Source: Sphingomonas colocasiae
GTDB taxonomy: Bacteria; Pseudomonadota; Alphaproteobacteria; Sphingomonadales; Sphingomonadaceae
Reading direction: 5' to 3'
NCBI RefSeq assembly: GCF_019880585.1
Contig: NZ_JAINVV010000004.1
Location: forward strand, 1,240,001 to 1,304,000
Length of the DNA: 64,000 nucleotides
The notes under the pieces were generated by a model that was not told the origin of the DNA, searched no databases, and saw nothing but the letters and a program-made list of their open reading frames with translations. Positions 43,821 to 52,560 of the stretch are shown piece by piece. Numbering within the stretch: the stretch's first letter is position 1; each line of letters begins with the position of its first letter. A program made the position numbers and the translations under genes.

Positions 43821-44282
43821 TCAGACCTTGGGCGTCTCGCGCACGACCACCGGATCGCGCTCGACGATGATCTCGCGCTGGGTGACGGCTTCGCGCCGGC
43901 GCGCGCGCAGGCTGTCCAGGCTGTGCGAGACGCCATTATAGGCGAAGAGGACCAGGAAGCCGCCGGCAAGCGCGACATTCTTGAGGAAGCTCGCCTGCTG
44001 CATCGGGTCGGCGAAATTGCTGTGCGCGGTGAGCGCGGTCACGATGCAGAAGCCGGCGAGCAACAGCGCGAACAGCCGCGTGAAGATGCCGAACAGGATC
44101 GCGAAGCCCGCGACGATCTCGAAGATCGCGGCGGGCCAGGCGAGGCTCGCGGGGAGCCCCAGCGACGTCATGTACCCGGCGAAACTCGAGATATCCCCGA
44201 CTTTCCCGAAGCCGGCGAGAATGAAAAGCGCCGACAGCAAGATGCGGCCGATCAGCGCGACGAAACCGTTGATGACGATCAT
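43821..44282 (-). CDS. DoxX-family membrane protein
   Basis: About 153 residues with four hydrophobic segments. It starts MIVINGFVALIGRILLSALFILAGFGKV, the common DoxX opening, and has ASFLKNVALAGGFLVLF near the end, followed by a charged tail. DoxX proteins are small inner-membrane proteins linked to quinone or redox functions in some organisms, but the role here is unknown. ATG 44282 follows a GGGAGGA site. It probably heads a unit with the saccharopine-dehydrogenase-like gene, separated by a gap with the hairpin. Confidence 0.85.
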   Translation of the reverse strand: MIVINGFVALIGRILLSALFILAGFGKVGDISSFAGYMTSLGLPASLAWPAAIFEIVAGFAILFGIFTRLFALLLAGFCIVTALTAHSNFADPMQQASFLKNVALAGGFLVLFAYNGVSHSLDSLRARRREAVTQREIIVERDPVVVRETPKV

Positions 44283-44428
44283 GACGTCCTCCCTGTTTCC
44301 TGGCGATCTCAGGCTAGCCTGCAATGGTCTCAGCGCCAACCAGATAGATCAACGCCCGGAAACCCGCGGATTTCCTTCGATTGAGCGAGAAAATTCATTG
44401 GCCGCGTTTTCATCGATATGACATTGAA

Positions 44429-44446
44429 GTGTCATAAATCTGAAAC
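44429..44446 (+). promoter_or_regulatory. PhoB-box-like element
   Basis: GTGTCATAAATCTGAAAC agrees with the CTGTCATAWAWCTGTCAY Pho box at 15 of 18 positions and lies 39 bases before the next ATG. An overlapping dyad TATGACA-N6-TGTCATA occupies 44417-44436. No clear -10 box was seen. Confidence 0.45.
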
Positions 44447-44485
44447 AGAGACGTCATCGTGGCGTCATGAACAAGGAGCTGGACG

Positions 44486-44842
44486 ATGAACAAGCGGATC
44501 GCGAGCGCATTGATTGTGGCTTCGATGGCGATGATCGGCGGCGCGGCGCACGCGCAGGACGCCAATCCCTATGGCTATGACCAGATCGCGGCGAAAAACC
44601 TGAAGGCGGCGGAAACGCGCCTGATCGCGCAACGCGCAGCGGAGCCCGACGAACCGTCGGTTCTGATCAACCTGGCCTATGTCTACAAGAAGACGAACCG
44701 CGTCGCCGAAGCGCGCGACCTCTACAATGCGGTGCTGGCGCAGCCCGATGTGCTGATGGCGCTGGGCAGCGGCAAGCCGGCCTGGAGCCACGCGCTCGCC
44801 ATGAAGGGTCTTGGCCGCTCGACCGATTTCGCGGGGCGGTAA
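44486..44842 (+). CDS. Secreted TPR-like small protein
   Basis: A 118-residue protein with a clear signal peptide ending at AHAQDANPYG. The mature part forms tetratricopeptide-like helices (PDEPSVLINLAYVYKKTNRVAEARDLYNAVL). No other motif is present. A GGAGC site precedes ATG 44486. The Pho-box-like element upstream would make it phosphate-regulated, which is inference. A hairpin follows the stop at 44853. Function unknown. Confidence 0.75.
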   Translation: MNKRIASALIVASMAMIGGAAHAQDANPYGYDQIAAKNLKAAETRLIAQRAAEPDEPSVLINLAYVYKKTNRVAEARDLYNAVLAQPDVLMALGSGKPAWSHALAMKGLGRSTDFAGR

Positions 44843-44852
44843 AAGACACCTC

Positions 44853-44882
44853 CTGTCGCTCCAGCGAAAGCCGGAGCGACAG
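44853..44882. terminator. Terminator-like hairpin between convergent genes
   Basis: Ten-base perfect arms CTGTCGCTCC and GGAGCGACAG, with an inner GC-GAAA-GC mini-stem. It lies between the stops of the TPR-like gene and the dCTP deaminase gene and could end both transcripts. Confidence 0.65.
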
Positions 44883-44929
44883 CGGCAATGCGTCTCGAAA
44901 TTGCGTTGGAAATGCGCGCCCGCGCCTTC

Positions 44930-45484
44930 CTATAGCCTCGGCAGGGTCACCCCGCGCTGGCCCATATATTTACCGGCGCGGTCGGCATAGCTTGTTTCGC
45001 ACGGCTCATTGCCCTGCAGGAACAGGAACTGGCACGCGCCCTCGTTCGCGTAGATCTTCGCGGGCAGGGGGGTAGTGTTGGAGAATTCCAGCGTCACATG
45101 GCCTTCCCAGCCCGGCTCCAGCGGTGTCACGTTCACGATGATGCCGCACCGCGCATAGGTGGATTTGCCCAGGCAGATCACCAGCACGTCGCGCGGCACG
45201 CGGAAATATTCGACGGTGCGGGCAAGCGCGAAGCTGTTGGGCGGGATGATGCAGACGTCGGTCTTGCGGTCAACGAAGCTGTTCGACGCGAAATCCTTGG
45301 GGTCCACCACCGCGCTGTCGACATTGGTGAAGATCTTGAATTCGTCGGCGACGCGCGCGTCATAGCCATAGGATGACAGGCCGTAGCTGATGCAGCCGTC
45401 GCGCCGCTGCGATTCCACGAACGGCTCGATCATGCCGGCGGTGGTCGCCTGTTCGCGGATCCATTTGTCGGACAGGATGGACAT
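44930..45484 (-). CDS. dcd: dCTP deaminase
   Basis: Deaminates dCTP to dUTP in pyrimidine nucleotide synthesis. The protein is 184 residues, normal for Dcd, beginning [13 protein letters not shown]. It shows [56 protein letters not shown] (with the catalytic Glu) and [12 protein letters not shown] at the end. ATG 45484 has an AAGGAAG site upstream; the frame continues to 45643 without family similarity. It follows the cytidine deaminase gene on the same strand after a gap with a small palindrome (45517-45532). Confidence 0.95.
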   Translation of the reverse strand: MSILSDKWIREQATTAGMIEPFVESQRRDGCISYGLSSYGYDARVADEFKIFTNVDSAVVDPKDFASNSFVDRKTDVCIIPPNSFALARTVEYFRVPRDVLVICLGKSTYARCGIIVNVTPLEPGWEGHVTLEFSNTTPLPAKIYANEGACQFLFLQGNEPCETSYADRAGKYMGQRGVTLPRL

Positions 45485-45516
45485 CTTCTTCCTTCTGTTC
45501 TGCTTGAAACCGTCAT

Positions 45517-45532
45517 GCCAGCCAAGGCTGGC
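45517..45532. repeat. Short palindrome
   Basis: GCCAGCC AA GGCTGGC, a perfect seven-base inverted repeat after GTCAT, like sphingomonad intergenic palindromes. It lies between the cytidine and dCTP deaminase genes. Confidence 0.5.
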
Positions 45533-45608
45533 GTCTCTCAACGGAAAAAGGCGACTTGTTCTGATCGGGGCCCCGGCGTCCTCCGGAACGACAGGATATC
45601 GGCTGAAA

Positions 45609-46058
45609 TCATCCGATCCCCAGATCCGCCGGTCCGAAGGCATGGGGCAGCAATTCCGAGAGCCGGTGCGTTTCGATCGTCGCGCCGTCCGCCGATGCGC
45701 AATGAACCAGGATGTCGCGTCCCGCCAGTTGCGCCGCTTCGTTCAGTATCTGCCGGCAACGGCCGCACGGCCGCACCGGATCGGCGCCGGTGATCGCGCC
45801 GTCCACGCCCAGCATGCCGCCGATCACGCCGATCTCGACCACCTGGCGCAGCCGGCCTTCGCTGTTCGCCTTGGCGAGCGCGACGGTTTCGGCGCAGAGC
45901 GACAGACCATAGCTCGCATTCTCGAAATTGGTGCCCGTCACCACGCTGCCATCGTCGAGCAGCACCGCCGCGCCGACGCCGAAGCGCGAATAGGGGGCAT
46001 GGGCGTTGGCGGCGGCGATGCGCGCCGCGTCGATCAACCGTCCCGCAGTCTCATTCAT
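45609..46058 (-). CDS. cdd: Cytidine deaminase
   Basis: Hydrolyses cytidine and deoxycytidine to uridine and deoxyuridine. It is 149 residues, typical of the small tetrameric type. The zinc site is visible as [10 protein letters not shown] (Cys and the proton-shuttle Glu) and PCGRCRQIL. The N-terminal part [29 protein letters not shown] is also standard. ATG 46058 makes a four-base ATGA overlap with the stop of the lysozyme-like gene. Together with dcd it forms a pyrimidine-related group. Confidence 0.93.
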   Translation of the reverse strand: MNETAGRLIDAARIAAANAHAPYSRFGVGAAVLLDDGSVVTGTNFENASYGLSLCAETVALAKANSEGRLRQVVEIGVIGGMLGVDGAITGADPVRPCGRCRQILNEAAQLAGRDILVHCASADGATIETHRLSELLPHAFGPADLGIG

Positions 46059-46747
46059 GGTCGCACCACATTCCAGTCCACCGGGCCTTCGATTCCTTCG
46101 ATACGCCGCACCGACGACGCCTGCCACATCACCCAGGGGCGTTCGCCGTAATTGGGGGGCAGGAACAGGCGCCGCAACCACAGCGTCCGGTGGATGCCGC
46201 GGCTGATGGCGTAAGTGTCCTCGAATTCGCTGGTGACGTAGAGGATGGCGGGCTTGCCGGCATGCGCCTCGATCATCTCCAGGAAGCTGGTCAGATCGGC
46301 GATCAGCGTTTCGCGCGAAGGGCGGGCGGCGCAATTGCCGCCGAACTCCAGATCGACGGCGGGGGGCAGCGCCTGTTCCTCCCGCGGGACGGTGGCGATG
46401 AAGTTGGTCGCCTGGTCGATCGCCGGCCGGCAGAGCGTGTAGAAATGATAGGCACCGTGCTTCAGCCCGGCCGTTTCCGACTGTTGCCAGTTTTCGGCGA
46501 AGCGCGTGTCGCGATGGTCGGCGCCTTCGGTCGCCTTGATATAGGCGAATTCGGCGCCCGCCGCCTTGACGCTCGGCCAGTGGATCTCGCCCTGGTGATG
46601 CGAAACGTCTACGCCCTGCAGCGGATATTGCTCGATCGAGGGGCGCCATTGCAGCGCATAGGCGTAGAGCGCGCCCGCCAGCGCGGCCAGCGCCGCCAGG
46701 GCCAGGGCTGCGAAGCCCAGCCTCCGCTTCCACGTCCGTGCCGCCAT
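46055..46747 (-). CDS. GH25-family lysozyme-like protein, membrane-anchored
   Basis: A 230-residue protein with an N-terminal hydrophobic anchor (residues 11-31) and a GH25 muramidase domain: GVDVSHHQGEIHW, YIKATEG, YHFY, PAVDLEFGG and the C-terminal WQAS. Acidic active-site residues are present (the Asp in VDVSHHQG and Glu in DLEFGG). It would cut peptidoglycan in the periplasm. It is not near phage genes, so a cell-wall role is more likely than lysis. Its ATG 46747 is 11 bases after the UPF0262 stop, suggesting one transcript with UPF0262 and cdd. Confidence 0.85.
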   Translation of the reverse strand: MAARTWKRRLGFAALALAALAALAGALYAYALQWRPSIEQYPLQGVDVSHHQGEIHWPSVKAAGAEFAYIKATEGADHRDTRFAENWQQSETAGLKHGAYHFYTLCRPAIDQATNFIATVPREEQALPPAVDLEFGGNCAARPSRETLIADLTSFLEMIEAHAGKPAILYVTSEFEDTYAISRGIHRTLWLRRLFLPPNYGERPWVMWQASSVRRIEGIEGPVDWNVVRP

Positions 46748-46758
46748 GCCCCCGCCTT

Positions 46759-47241
46759 CTACCCCTTGATGTGCAGCACGCAGATCAGCGTGAACAGGCG
46801 CCGCGCGGTATCGAAGTCCACGTCGATCTTGCCCGCCAGCCGCTCGATCAGCAGTTCAGCCGCTTCATTGTGGATGGCGCGTCTGGCCATGTCCACCGTT
46901 TCGATCTGCTGCGGCGTCGCATTGCGGATCGCCTGGAAATAGCTGTCGCAGATCGCGAAATAATCCTTGATCGGCCGACGGAAGCGGCCGAGCCCGAGGA
47001 TGAGGGATTCGAGCGGGGTGCGATCCTCGCGCCCGATATCGATCGCCAGCCGGCCTTCCTCGACGCGCAGGCGCACGGCATAGGGGCCCTTATAGCCGTC
47101 CTCATGATCGCGCTGCGGCGCGAAATGATTGCCTTCGAGCAGGTCGAAGATGGCGATGCGGCGCTCCTGCTCGACATCGGCGGAGCGCCAGACGATCGTC
47201 GCCTGGTCCAGTTCGATATCGATGATGCGCGGATCCGCCAT
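46759..47241 (-). CDS. UPF0262 family protein
   Basis: About 160 residues, matching UPF0262, which is almost confined to alphaproteobacteria. Key segments: IIDIELDQATIVWRSADVEQERRIAI, FDLLEGNHFAP, YAVRLRVEEGRLAIDI and RRPIKDYFAICDSYF. There is no known activity. It faces dnaB across a gap of about 150 bases that contains DnaA-box-like sites. It starts a minus-strand series with the lysozyme-like and cytidine deaminase genes. Confidence 0.9.
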   Translation of the reverse strand: MADPRIIDIELDQATIVWRSADVEQERRIAIFDLLEGNHFAPQRDHEDGYKGPYAVRLRVEEGRLAIDIGREDRTPLESLILGLGRFRRPIKDYFAICDSYFQAIRNATPQQIETVDMARRAIHNEAAELLIERLAGKIDVDFDTARRLFTLICVLHIKG

Positions 47242-47321
47242 TGGGGGGCTTTATCGGGGAAGGGCTGGCGCCTCAACACCCCGTGATTGCCGCTTTGGCG
47301 CCGGGACGGAGGATGATATGA

Positions 47322-47354
47322 TTCTCCACAAAGTTTTCCACAGGCTTGCTGTGG
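47322..47354 (+). promoter_or_regulatory. DnaA-box-like sites and a dyad before dnaB
   Basis: TTCTCCACA (47322-47330) and TTTTCCACA (47334-47342) each differ by one base from TTATCCACA, spaced 12 bases. CCACAG-N5-CTGTGG (47338-47354) is a perfect dyad that overlaps the second box. These may regulate dnaB. Confidence 0.45.
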
Positions 47355-47390
47355 GTTGAGCCGCTCCCCTGGGTGCGCGAGAAGCGACAT

Positions 47391-48902
47391 ATGGCCGAAC
47401 CGTTCCGAATCGTTGCCGCCCAGGAGGGCGAACCCGTCGAATTGCCGCACAATATCGAGGCGGAAGCCGCGCTGCTGGGCGCGATGATGATCGACAACCG
47501 CGTCGCCGAAGACGTGATGCAGAAATTGCGCGGCGACCATTTCTTCGAACCGGTGCATGGCCGCATCTATGACGGCGTGCTGAAGCTGGTCGGACGCAGC
47601 ATGGTCGCCAACCCGGTGACCTTGAAGCCGATGTTCGAAAGCGACGAGGCGATGCGCGAACTGGGCGGCCCCGCCTATCTCGCGCGGCTGACCGGCAGCA
47701 ATGCCGCGCTGATCGGCGCGCGCGACTTCGCCGAACAGATTTACGAGCTGGCGCAGCTTCGCGCGCTGATCCAGGTGGGCCGCGATCTCGTTACCAAGGC
47801 GATGGACACCACTGACGAGGTCAATCCCAAGAAGCAGATCGAGGAAGCCGAGGTCGCGCTTTATTCGGTCGCGGAAGAGGGTGGGGAGACCGGATCGGTC
47901 AAGAGTTTCCTCCAGGCCAGCCGCACCGCGGTCGAGATGGCGGAAAAGGCGCTCAATGCCGGTGGCGGTCTGTCCGGCGTCACGACCGGCCTCAATTGCA
48001 TCAACGAGCGGATCGGCGGCCTCCACCATTCCGACCTTATCATCCTGGCCGGACGACCCGGCATGGGCAAGACGTCGCTGGCGACCAACATCGCCTTCAA
48101 TGCCGCGCATCGCTGGCAGCGCGACATGGAGGACGGGATCGAACCCAAAAAGTCGATCGGCGCGAAGACCGCGTTCTTCAGCCTCGAAATGGCGGCCGAC
48201 CAGCTCGCCACGCGCGTGCTTTCGGAGCAATCGGGCATTTCGTCGGAAAGCCTGCGCATGGGCAAGATCAGCCAGCAGGAGTTCCGCAATCTGGCGCGTG
48301 CCTCCGGCGAGCTCGAAAATCTGCCGCTCTTCATCGACGATACGCCGGGCCTCACTATCGCGGCGCTGCGCACACGCGCGCGCCGGTTGAAGCGGCGCCA
48401 CGATATCGGGCTGATCATCATCGATTATCTCCAGCTTCTCCAGGGCTCGGGCAAGAGCAGCGACGGCAATCGCGTGCAGGAAATTTCGGAGATCAGCCGT
48501 GGCCTCAAGACGCTGGCCAAGGAAATGAACGTACCGGTGATCGCGCTGTCGCAGCTCAGCCGCGCGGTCGAGCAACGCGAGGACAAGCGGCCGCAGCTCT
48601 CCGACCTTCGCGAATCGGGCTCGATCGAACAGGACGCCGACATGGTCTGGTTCGTCTATCGCGAGGATTATTATCACTCGTTCAAGAAGCCGGCCGAACC
48701 GGACGCCAACTCCACCGCCGACCAGCACGATGCCTGGAATGCCTGGCTTCAGGAGGATTTCAGGATCAGCGGCATGGCGCAATTGATCATCGCCAAGCAA
48801 CGTCACGGCGCCACCGGTGCGGTTCGCATGCGCTTCGACAGCAAGATCACGCGCTTCTCCGATCCGATCGACGACGATCGTCTGCCGCAGCAGTTCAACT
48901 AG
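47391..48902 (+). CDS. dnaB: Replicative DNA helicase DnaB
   Basis: DnaB unwinds DNA at the replication fork as a hexamer. The protein is about 503 residues. The N-terminal helical domain reads PHNIEAEAALLGAMMIDN; the C-terminal RecA-like domain has Walker A AGRPGMGKTSLATN, SLEMAADQLATRVL, the Walker B LIIIDYLQLLQGSG and the DLRESGSIEQDADMV segment. No intein is visible. ATG 47391 is preferred over 47346 because relatives begin at about this point; GAGAAG lies just upstream. The last residues end PQQFN. Confidence 0.96.
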   Translation: MAEPFRIVAAQEGEPVELPHNIEAEAALLGAMMIDNRVAEDVMQKLRGDHFFEPVHGRIYDGVLKLVGRSMVANPVTLKPMFESDEAMRELGGPAYLARLTGSNAALIGARDFAEQIYELAQLRALIQVGRDLVTKAMDTTDEVNPKKQIEEAEVALYSVAEEGGETGSVKSFLQASRTAVEMAEKALNAGGGLSGVTTGLNCINERIGGLHHSDLIILAGRPGMGKTSLATNIAFNAAHRWQRDMEDGIEPKKSIGAKTAFFSLEMAADQLATRVLSEQSGISSESLRMGKISQQEFRNLARASGELENLPLFIDDTPGLTIAALRTRARRLKRRHDIGLIIIDYLQLLQGSGKSSDGNRVQEISEISRGLKTLAKEMNVPVIALSQLSRAVEQREDKRPQLSDLRESGSIEQDADMVWFVYREDYYHSFKKPAEPDANSTADQHDAWNAWLQEDFRISGMAQLIIAKQRHGATGAVRMRFDSKITRFSDPIDDDRLPQQFN

Positions 48903-48928
48903 GGGCCGGACCCTAGGATGCATTCCGC

Positions 48929-49921
48929 CTACCGCCGGACAAAGCCGAGCAACCTGAGCAGCAGATAGGTCGCCAGCGATGACGCGACGGCCAACGCGCC
49001 GGCGACCAGGGTGCCATTGTCCCCCGTCATCGGCAGTCCACCTGTGTTCATCCCGAAAAAGCCGGTGACGAGCGTCGCGGGCAGCATCAGTGCGGTCATG
49101 ATCGACAGGAAATAGATGTTCTGGTTGGTGCGTTGCGCCGCCTGGAGATCGAGTTCGTCGCGCAGCAATCGCAACTGGCCCTGAACGCCGACGACATCGG
49201 TGTCGAGCGTGTGCAGCCGCTGGTGGAAGCGTTGCGCGACGGGGGCGAGCGCTGCGGGCAGCGCCGGATCCTCGTGCAGGCGCTGCAACGCCGCGCGCAT
49301 GCCCGCCAGCATGCGGTGGATCTGCGCGGCGCGGCGCCGGACCGCGACCAGATCGCGCGTGTCGGGCAATGCGCCACGGGTCAGGAACTCGTCTTCGTCT
49401 TCGAGCAGTTCGGCGGTCATGCCCGCGACGATCCGGGTCAGCCCGTCGGTCAGCGATCCCATCAGCAGGTCCAGCGCATCGGCGGGGCCGGCGAAGCGTT
49501 CGCCGGCAAGCAGACGCTGGCGAACGATGTCGGCGGAATGGAGCGGGTGGAAACGACCGGTGACGATCGTCGTCGGGCCGATCGCGACATGGAGCGCGCC
49601 GATACGGTTGGTCCGGTCGACATCGAAGTCGCGCTCGAAATCATGAAGGACGAGGCCGGCCACCCCCTTCTGGACAAGGGCGCGCTGGATTTCGTCCTTG
49701 GAGAGCATCAGGTCGCGGATGAGCGGCGGCAGTTTCGCCTTCTCCTCGATCCAGCGCAGGCTGCGATGGTCGGACAGATTCAGGTGCAGCCAGCGCAATC
49801 CGCCATCGGCAGGCGCGTCGCAATCTTCGATCGCGGTGATCCCGTCCTCGTTCGCGGCGCAGCCCCAGATCAGGCCGGGGCGCATCACGGTTTCTCCGAG
49901 CGAGAGGAGGTTTTCGGGCAT
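48929..49921 (-). CDS. CorA/ZntB-family divalent metal transporter
   Basis: A 330-residue protein with a large cytoplasmic N-terminal part and two C-terminal membrane helices around residues 265-285 and 300-325. The signature GMNTGGLPM after the first helix is like ZntB rather than the classical GMN of CorA. Such proteins carry Zn2+ or Mg2+ across the inner membrane. ATG 49921 has GGGGGA six bases upstream and is preferred over TTG 49927. It follows the HupE/UreJ gene after 27 bases and may belong to that transcript. Metal identity is not readable. Confidence 0.83.
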   Translation of the reverse strand: MPENLLSLGETVMRPGLIWGCAANEDGITAIEDCDAPADGGLRWLHLNLSDHRSLRWIEEKAKLPPLIRDLMLSKDEIQRALVQKGVAGLVLHDFERDFDVDRTNRIGALHVAIGPTTIVTGRFHPLHSADIVRQRLLAGERFAGPADALDLLMGSLTDGLTRIVAGMTAELLEDEDEFLTRGALPDTRDLVAVRRRAAQIHRMLAGMRAALQRLHEDPALPAALAPVAQRFHQRLHTLDTDVVGVQGQLRLLRDELDLQAAQRTNQNIYFLSIMTALMLPATLVTGFFGMNTGGLPMTGDNGTLVAGALAVASSLATYLLLRLLGFVRR

Positions 49922-49948
49922 GGCCAATCCCCCAGGGGAAATTGCGGG

Positions 49949-51250
49949 TTAGGACCGTGATGTGACGCTTTCGTGACGGGTTTGGCGATGGAGGGCGAAG
50001 GCGACGATCGTGAGGATCGCGATCGCCCAGGGGGCGTGACCCAGCAGCATGTCGAGCGCCCGGCCAAATCGATTGTCTGCGCCGCTCAGTCTTTCGCTCA
50101 GCCATGCCAGCGCGGCAACGGCGGCGATCGTCGATCCGGCGAGCCGGAACGCCCGATAATGACGGGTCCGCGCCAGCATGATCAGCGCCGGCATGGTGCA
50201 GGCGACGACGATCAGTTGAACGGCCTCTATGCCGAGGTTGAAACCCAGGATCGAAAGCGCCTTCTCGTCCGCGTCCAGGCCGTGGCCGCCGATGAGCGTG
50301 GCGAAGGCGAGGCCGTGGACCAGCCCGAATCCGCCGGCGACGAACATCTCCCGCCTCGGAAAAATCGGCCGGAAGCCATGAAGCGCGGAGATCAGGATCG
50401 ACAGTGCGATCAGCGCCTCGACGGGTTGCGCGGGCAATCGCCAGTCGAAGAACGCACCGCCGATCAGCGTCAGCGAATGGCCGATGGTGAATGCGGTGAC
50501 GACGCCGATCAGATGGCGGATCGTCGGCTTCAGTCCGGCATAGCCGCTCCAGCGCCGTCCCCGCGCGATCAGCGGCGCGGGGATCAGCAAGGTGATCAGG
50601 AATAGCAGGTGATCATGCCCCTCCGCGATATGGTGCATGCCCAGGCCGATCGAGGCGAGGAAACCGCGAAAGCGGCTGGGGTCGCCGCGATCGACAAGCA
50701 ATATGGTGCGGCCGGGCTGGAGGCCGCCGACCAGTCTGGCGTCGCCGCCGACATGCCCCCCCGCGAAGTCGCGGCCGATCAACACCAGCGCGAAATGGTT
50801 GGGAACGCGGTCCAGCACGGGCTCCCAGCGCAAGATCAGCCGGCGTGGCGACGTGCCGGGCGGCGGCGTCAGCCGGATGGCGAAGCGCAGATCGGGCGGC
50901 CCGGCATCGTAGCCGATCCGGAGATCGGCGATCCCGGTGGACCAGGCGCGCCCGTCCGGCGTGGCTGCGCCGATCCTCGGCTTCAGCCATGCGGCGAGTG
51001 CCGACGGATCGGCGAGTTGGCCGTGCCGATCGAGCGCCGGCTTCGCGCGCATCGCATATTCCAGTTCGCCCAGCGGAATGATCGCATGTCCGATGATGTG
51101 ATCGGCCGAAAAATCGAGAGTGACCTCGCTGTTCGGAGTCAGGTGCGCGGCGGCGGGGCGGCCGAGGAGCAGGAGTGCGCAAAACAGCAGCGCGGCCAAA
51201 ACGGCAATCCGGCCGATCGCATCGGTTCTCGGTCTCAATGGCCGAACCAT
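49949..51250 (-). CDS. HupE/UreJ-family membrane protein
   Basis: A 433-residue protein with a signal-like N-terminus ending at RPAAAHLTP, a roughly 180-residue soluble periplasmic part and about six membrane helices. The family signature GMHHIAEGHDHLLFLITLL is present, with GHSLTL and GLVHGLAFATL downstream. HupE/UreJ proteins transport nickel or cobalt in some bacteria. Here the long periplasmic domain is a later subtype (HupE/UreJ_2). It overlaps the TPR gene by 16 bases and so is co-expressed with it and the DUF4331 genes. Its role in this set is unknown. Confidence 0.82.
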   Translation of the reverse strand: MVRPLRPRTDAIGRIAVLAALLFCALLLLGRPAAAHLTPNSEVTLDFSADHIIGHAIIPLGELEYAMRAKPALDRHGQLADPSALAAWLKPRIGAATPDGRAWSTGIADLRIGYDAGPPDLRFAIRLTPPPGTSPRRLILRWEPVLDRVPNHFALVLIGRDFAGGHVGGDARLVGGLQPGRTILLVDRGDPSRFRGFLASIGLGMHHIAEGHDHLLFLITLLIPAPLIARGRRWSGYAGLKPTIRHLIGVVTAFTIGHSLTLIGGAFFDWRLPAQPVEALIALSILISALHGFRPIFPRREMFVAGGFGLVHGLAFATLIGGHGLDADEKALSILGFNLGIEAVQLIVVACTMPALIMLARTRHYRAFRLAGSTIAAVAALAWLSERLSGADNRFGRALDMLLGHAPWAIAILTIVAFALHRQTRHESVTSRS

Positions 51251-52560
51251 ATCAGCGCCGATCGGCGATCTAGGATCCGGGGATTGATCGCGGCGGCCTT
51301 GTCCCGTTCCTCCGCGGCCTCATCACCGTGGCCGAGCATCGCCTGGGCGTCGGCGGCGAGCATATGCTGTTCCGCCGAAACCCAGCCGCTTTGCGAAACC
51401 GCCTGGGCGATCCGCAACGCATCGTCCGCGCGGCGATTGGCGAGCAAGGCCCAGCCGAGCGCGATCGCGGAGGCGCCGTGCGGGCGGGCGTGGAAGCCGG
51501 CAAGCGCGAGGCGAAGCGTCCGCGCGGTCGGGCCGAAAGCGAGATAGTGATCGAGCGCATGGGCTTGCGCCGCTTCCGGGAAGGCCTTCAGCCTCGCATC
51601 CCATATGTCCGCCGCCTGTCGCGATAGCGCATCCGCTCGCGCGTGATCGCCCCGCGCACGGTAGAGCGCGGCCAATGCGTCCATCGTCTCCGGTGCGCCA
51701 CCATGCGCGATCGCGGTGCGATAGCGCCCGATCGCCCCCTCGATATCGCCGCGCAGCGCCGTCATCTGCGCGCGATTCTGTTCGATCTGCCAATATCCCG
51801 GGAACAGCGCGTCCGCCTCGGCGAAGGCGCGATCCGCGTCATCCCAACGCCCGATCCGCAACAGGATCGTGCCGCGCTGAAGCTTGAGCCCTGCCGCGGC
51901 CTGGGGCGTGGTGAAATTGCCCGTGCGTTCGGCATGATCCAGCGCCGCAAGAGCGCGGTCCGGCTGCCCCAGATATGCGTCGAGCATCGCCCGGCGCGCG
52001 AACAGGCCCGCGCTTGGCGCCAGTGCCTCGGCCGCGTCATAGCGGCGGGCCGCCGCCGCGTAGCGCCCGCGATACAGGGCGATGTCGCCGCGCATCGCTT
52101 CCGCTTCCGCGCGGATTTCCGCTTCGGCGGGCATGGCATAGCGGTCGATCTCCGCCAGCATTGCTTCCGCTGCTCCCAGCCTGTGCGTCTGCATCGCGAA
52201 CGCGGCGGCCGTCAGATGCGGGCCGGCGCGTGGACCGGACGCGACGAACGCGCGATCGAGCGCGGCGCCGGCGGCGCTGAAATCGCCATAATTTCCGGTC
52301 AGCCGGGCATGCGCCATCGACAGGGTCGCGATCTTCTCGAGCGCCAGCCAGTCGTCCGGCCGTTTCGCCGCATCGGTGCGCGCGGTCACCAGATCCTGCG
52401 CCAGGCGCGCGACCGCATCCTGCTGGCTCGCGGGGGCGACCGTCGGCGGCAGGATGCGCGCGGTGCGCATGGCCGTTTCATTCGCACGGGGCCAGAGCGA
52501 AAGCGTGGTGGAGACCGCCGCGATCAGCGCCGCCGCCGTCAGCAGCCGCGCGGCGCTCAG
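51235..52560 (-). CDS. TPR-repeat protein with an N-terminal hydrophobic leader
   Basis: About 441 residues, mostly alpha-helical repeats of the tetratricopeptide type (for example APSAGLFARRAMLDAYLGQPDRALAALDH and the GRWDDADRAFAEADALFPGYW repeat). Upstream of the first ATG (52470) the frame continues as LLTAAALIAAVSTTLSLWP, a convincing signal or membrane leader, back to a CTG at 52560 that overlaps the preceding TGA as CTGA. No ATG, GTG or TTG lies in that part. I place the start at CTG tentatively; ATG 52470 would lose the leader. It overlaps HupE by 16 bases. Confidence 0.6.
   Translation of the reverse strand: MSAARLLTAAALIAAVSTTLSLWPRANETAMRTARILPPTVAPASQQDAVARLAQDLVTARTDAAKRPDDWLALEKIATLSMAHARLTGNYGDFSAAGAALDRAFVASGPRAGPHLTAAAFAMQTHRLGAAEAMLAEIDRYAMPAEAEIRAEAEAMRGDIALYRGRYAAAARRYDAAEALAPSAGLFARRAMLDAYLGQPDRALAALDHAERTGNFTTPQAAAGLKLQRGTILLRIGRWDDADRAFAEADALFPGYWQIEQNRAQMTALRGDIEGAIGRYRTAIAHGGAPETMDALAALYRARGDHARADALSRQAADIWDARLKAFPEAAQAHALDHYLAFGPTARTLRLALAGFHARPHGASAIALGWALLANRRADDALRIAQAVSQSGWVSAEQHMLAADAQAMLGHGDEAAEERDKAAAINPRILDRRSALIWFGH

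Noticed and set aside
46055-46747. GH25 lysozyme as a sign of prophage
   Set aside because: No phage structural, integrase or holin genes lie near it; neighbours are nucleotide and core genes.
46848-48923. Minus-strand frame of 691 codons opposite dnaB
   Set aside because: DnaB is certain on the plus strand and this frame shows no family features.
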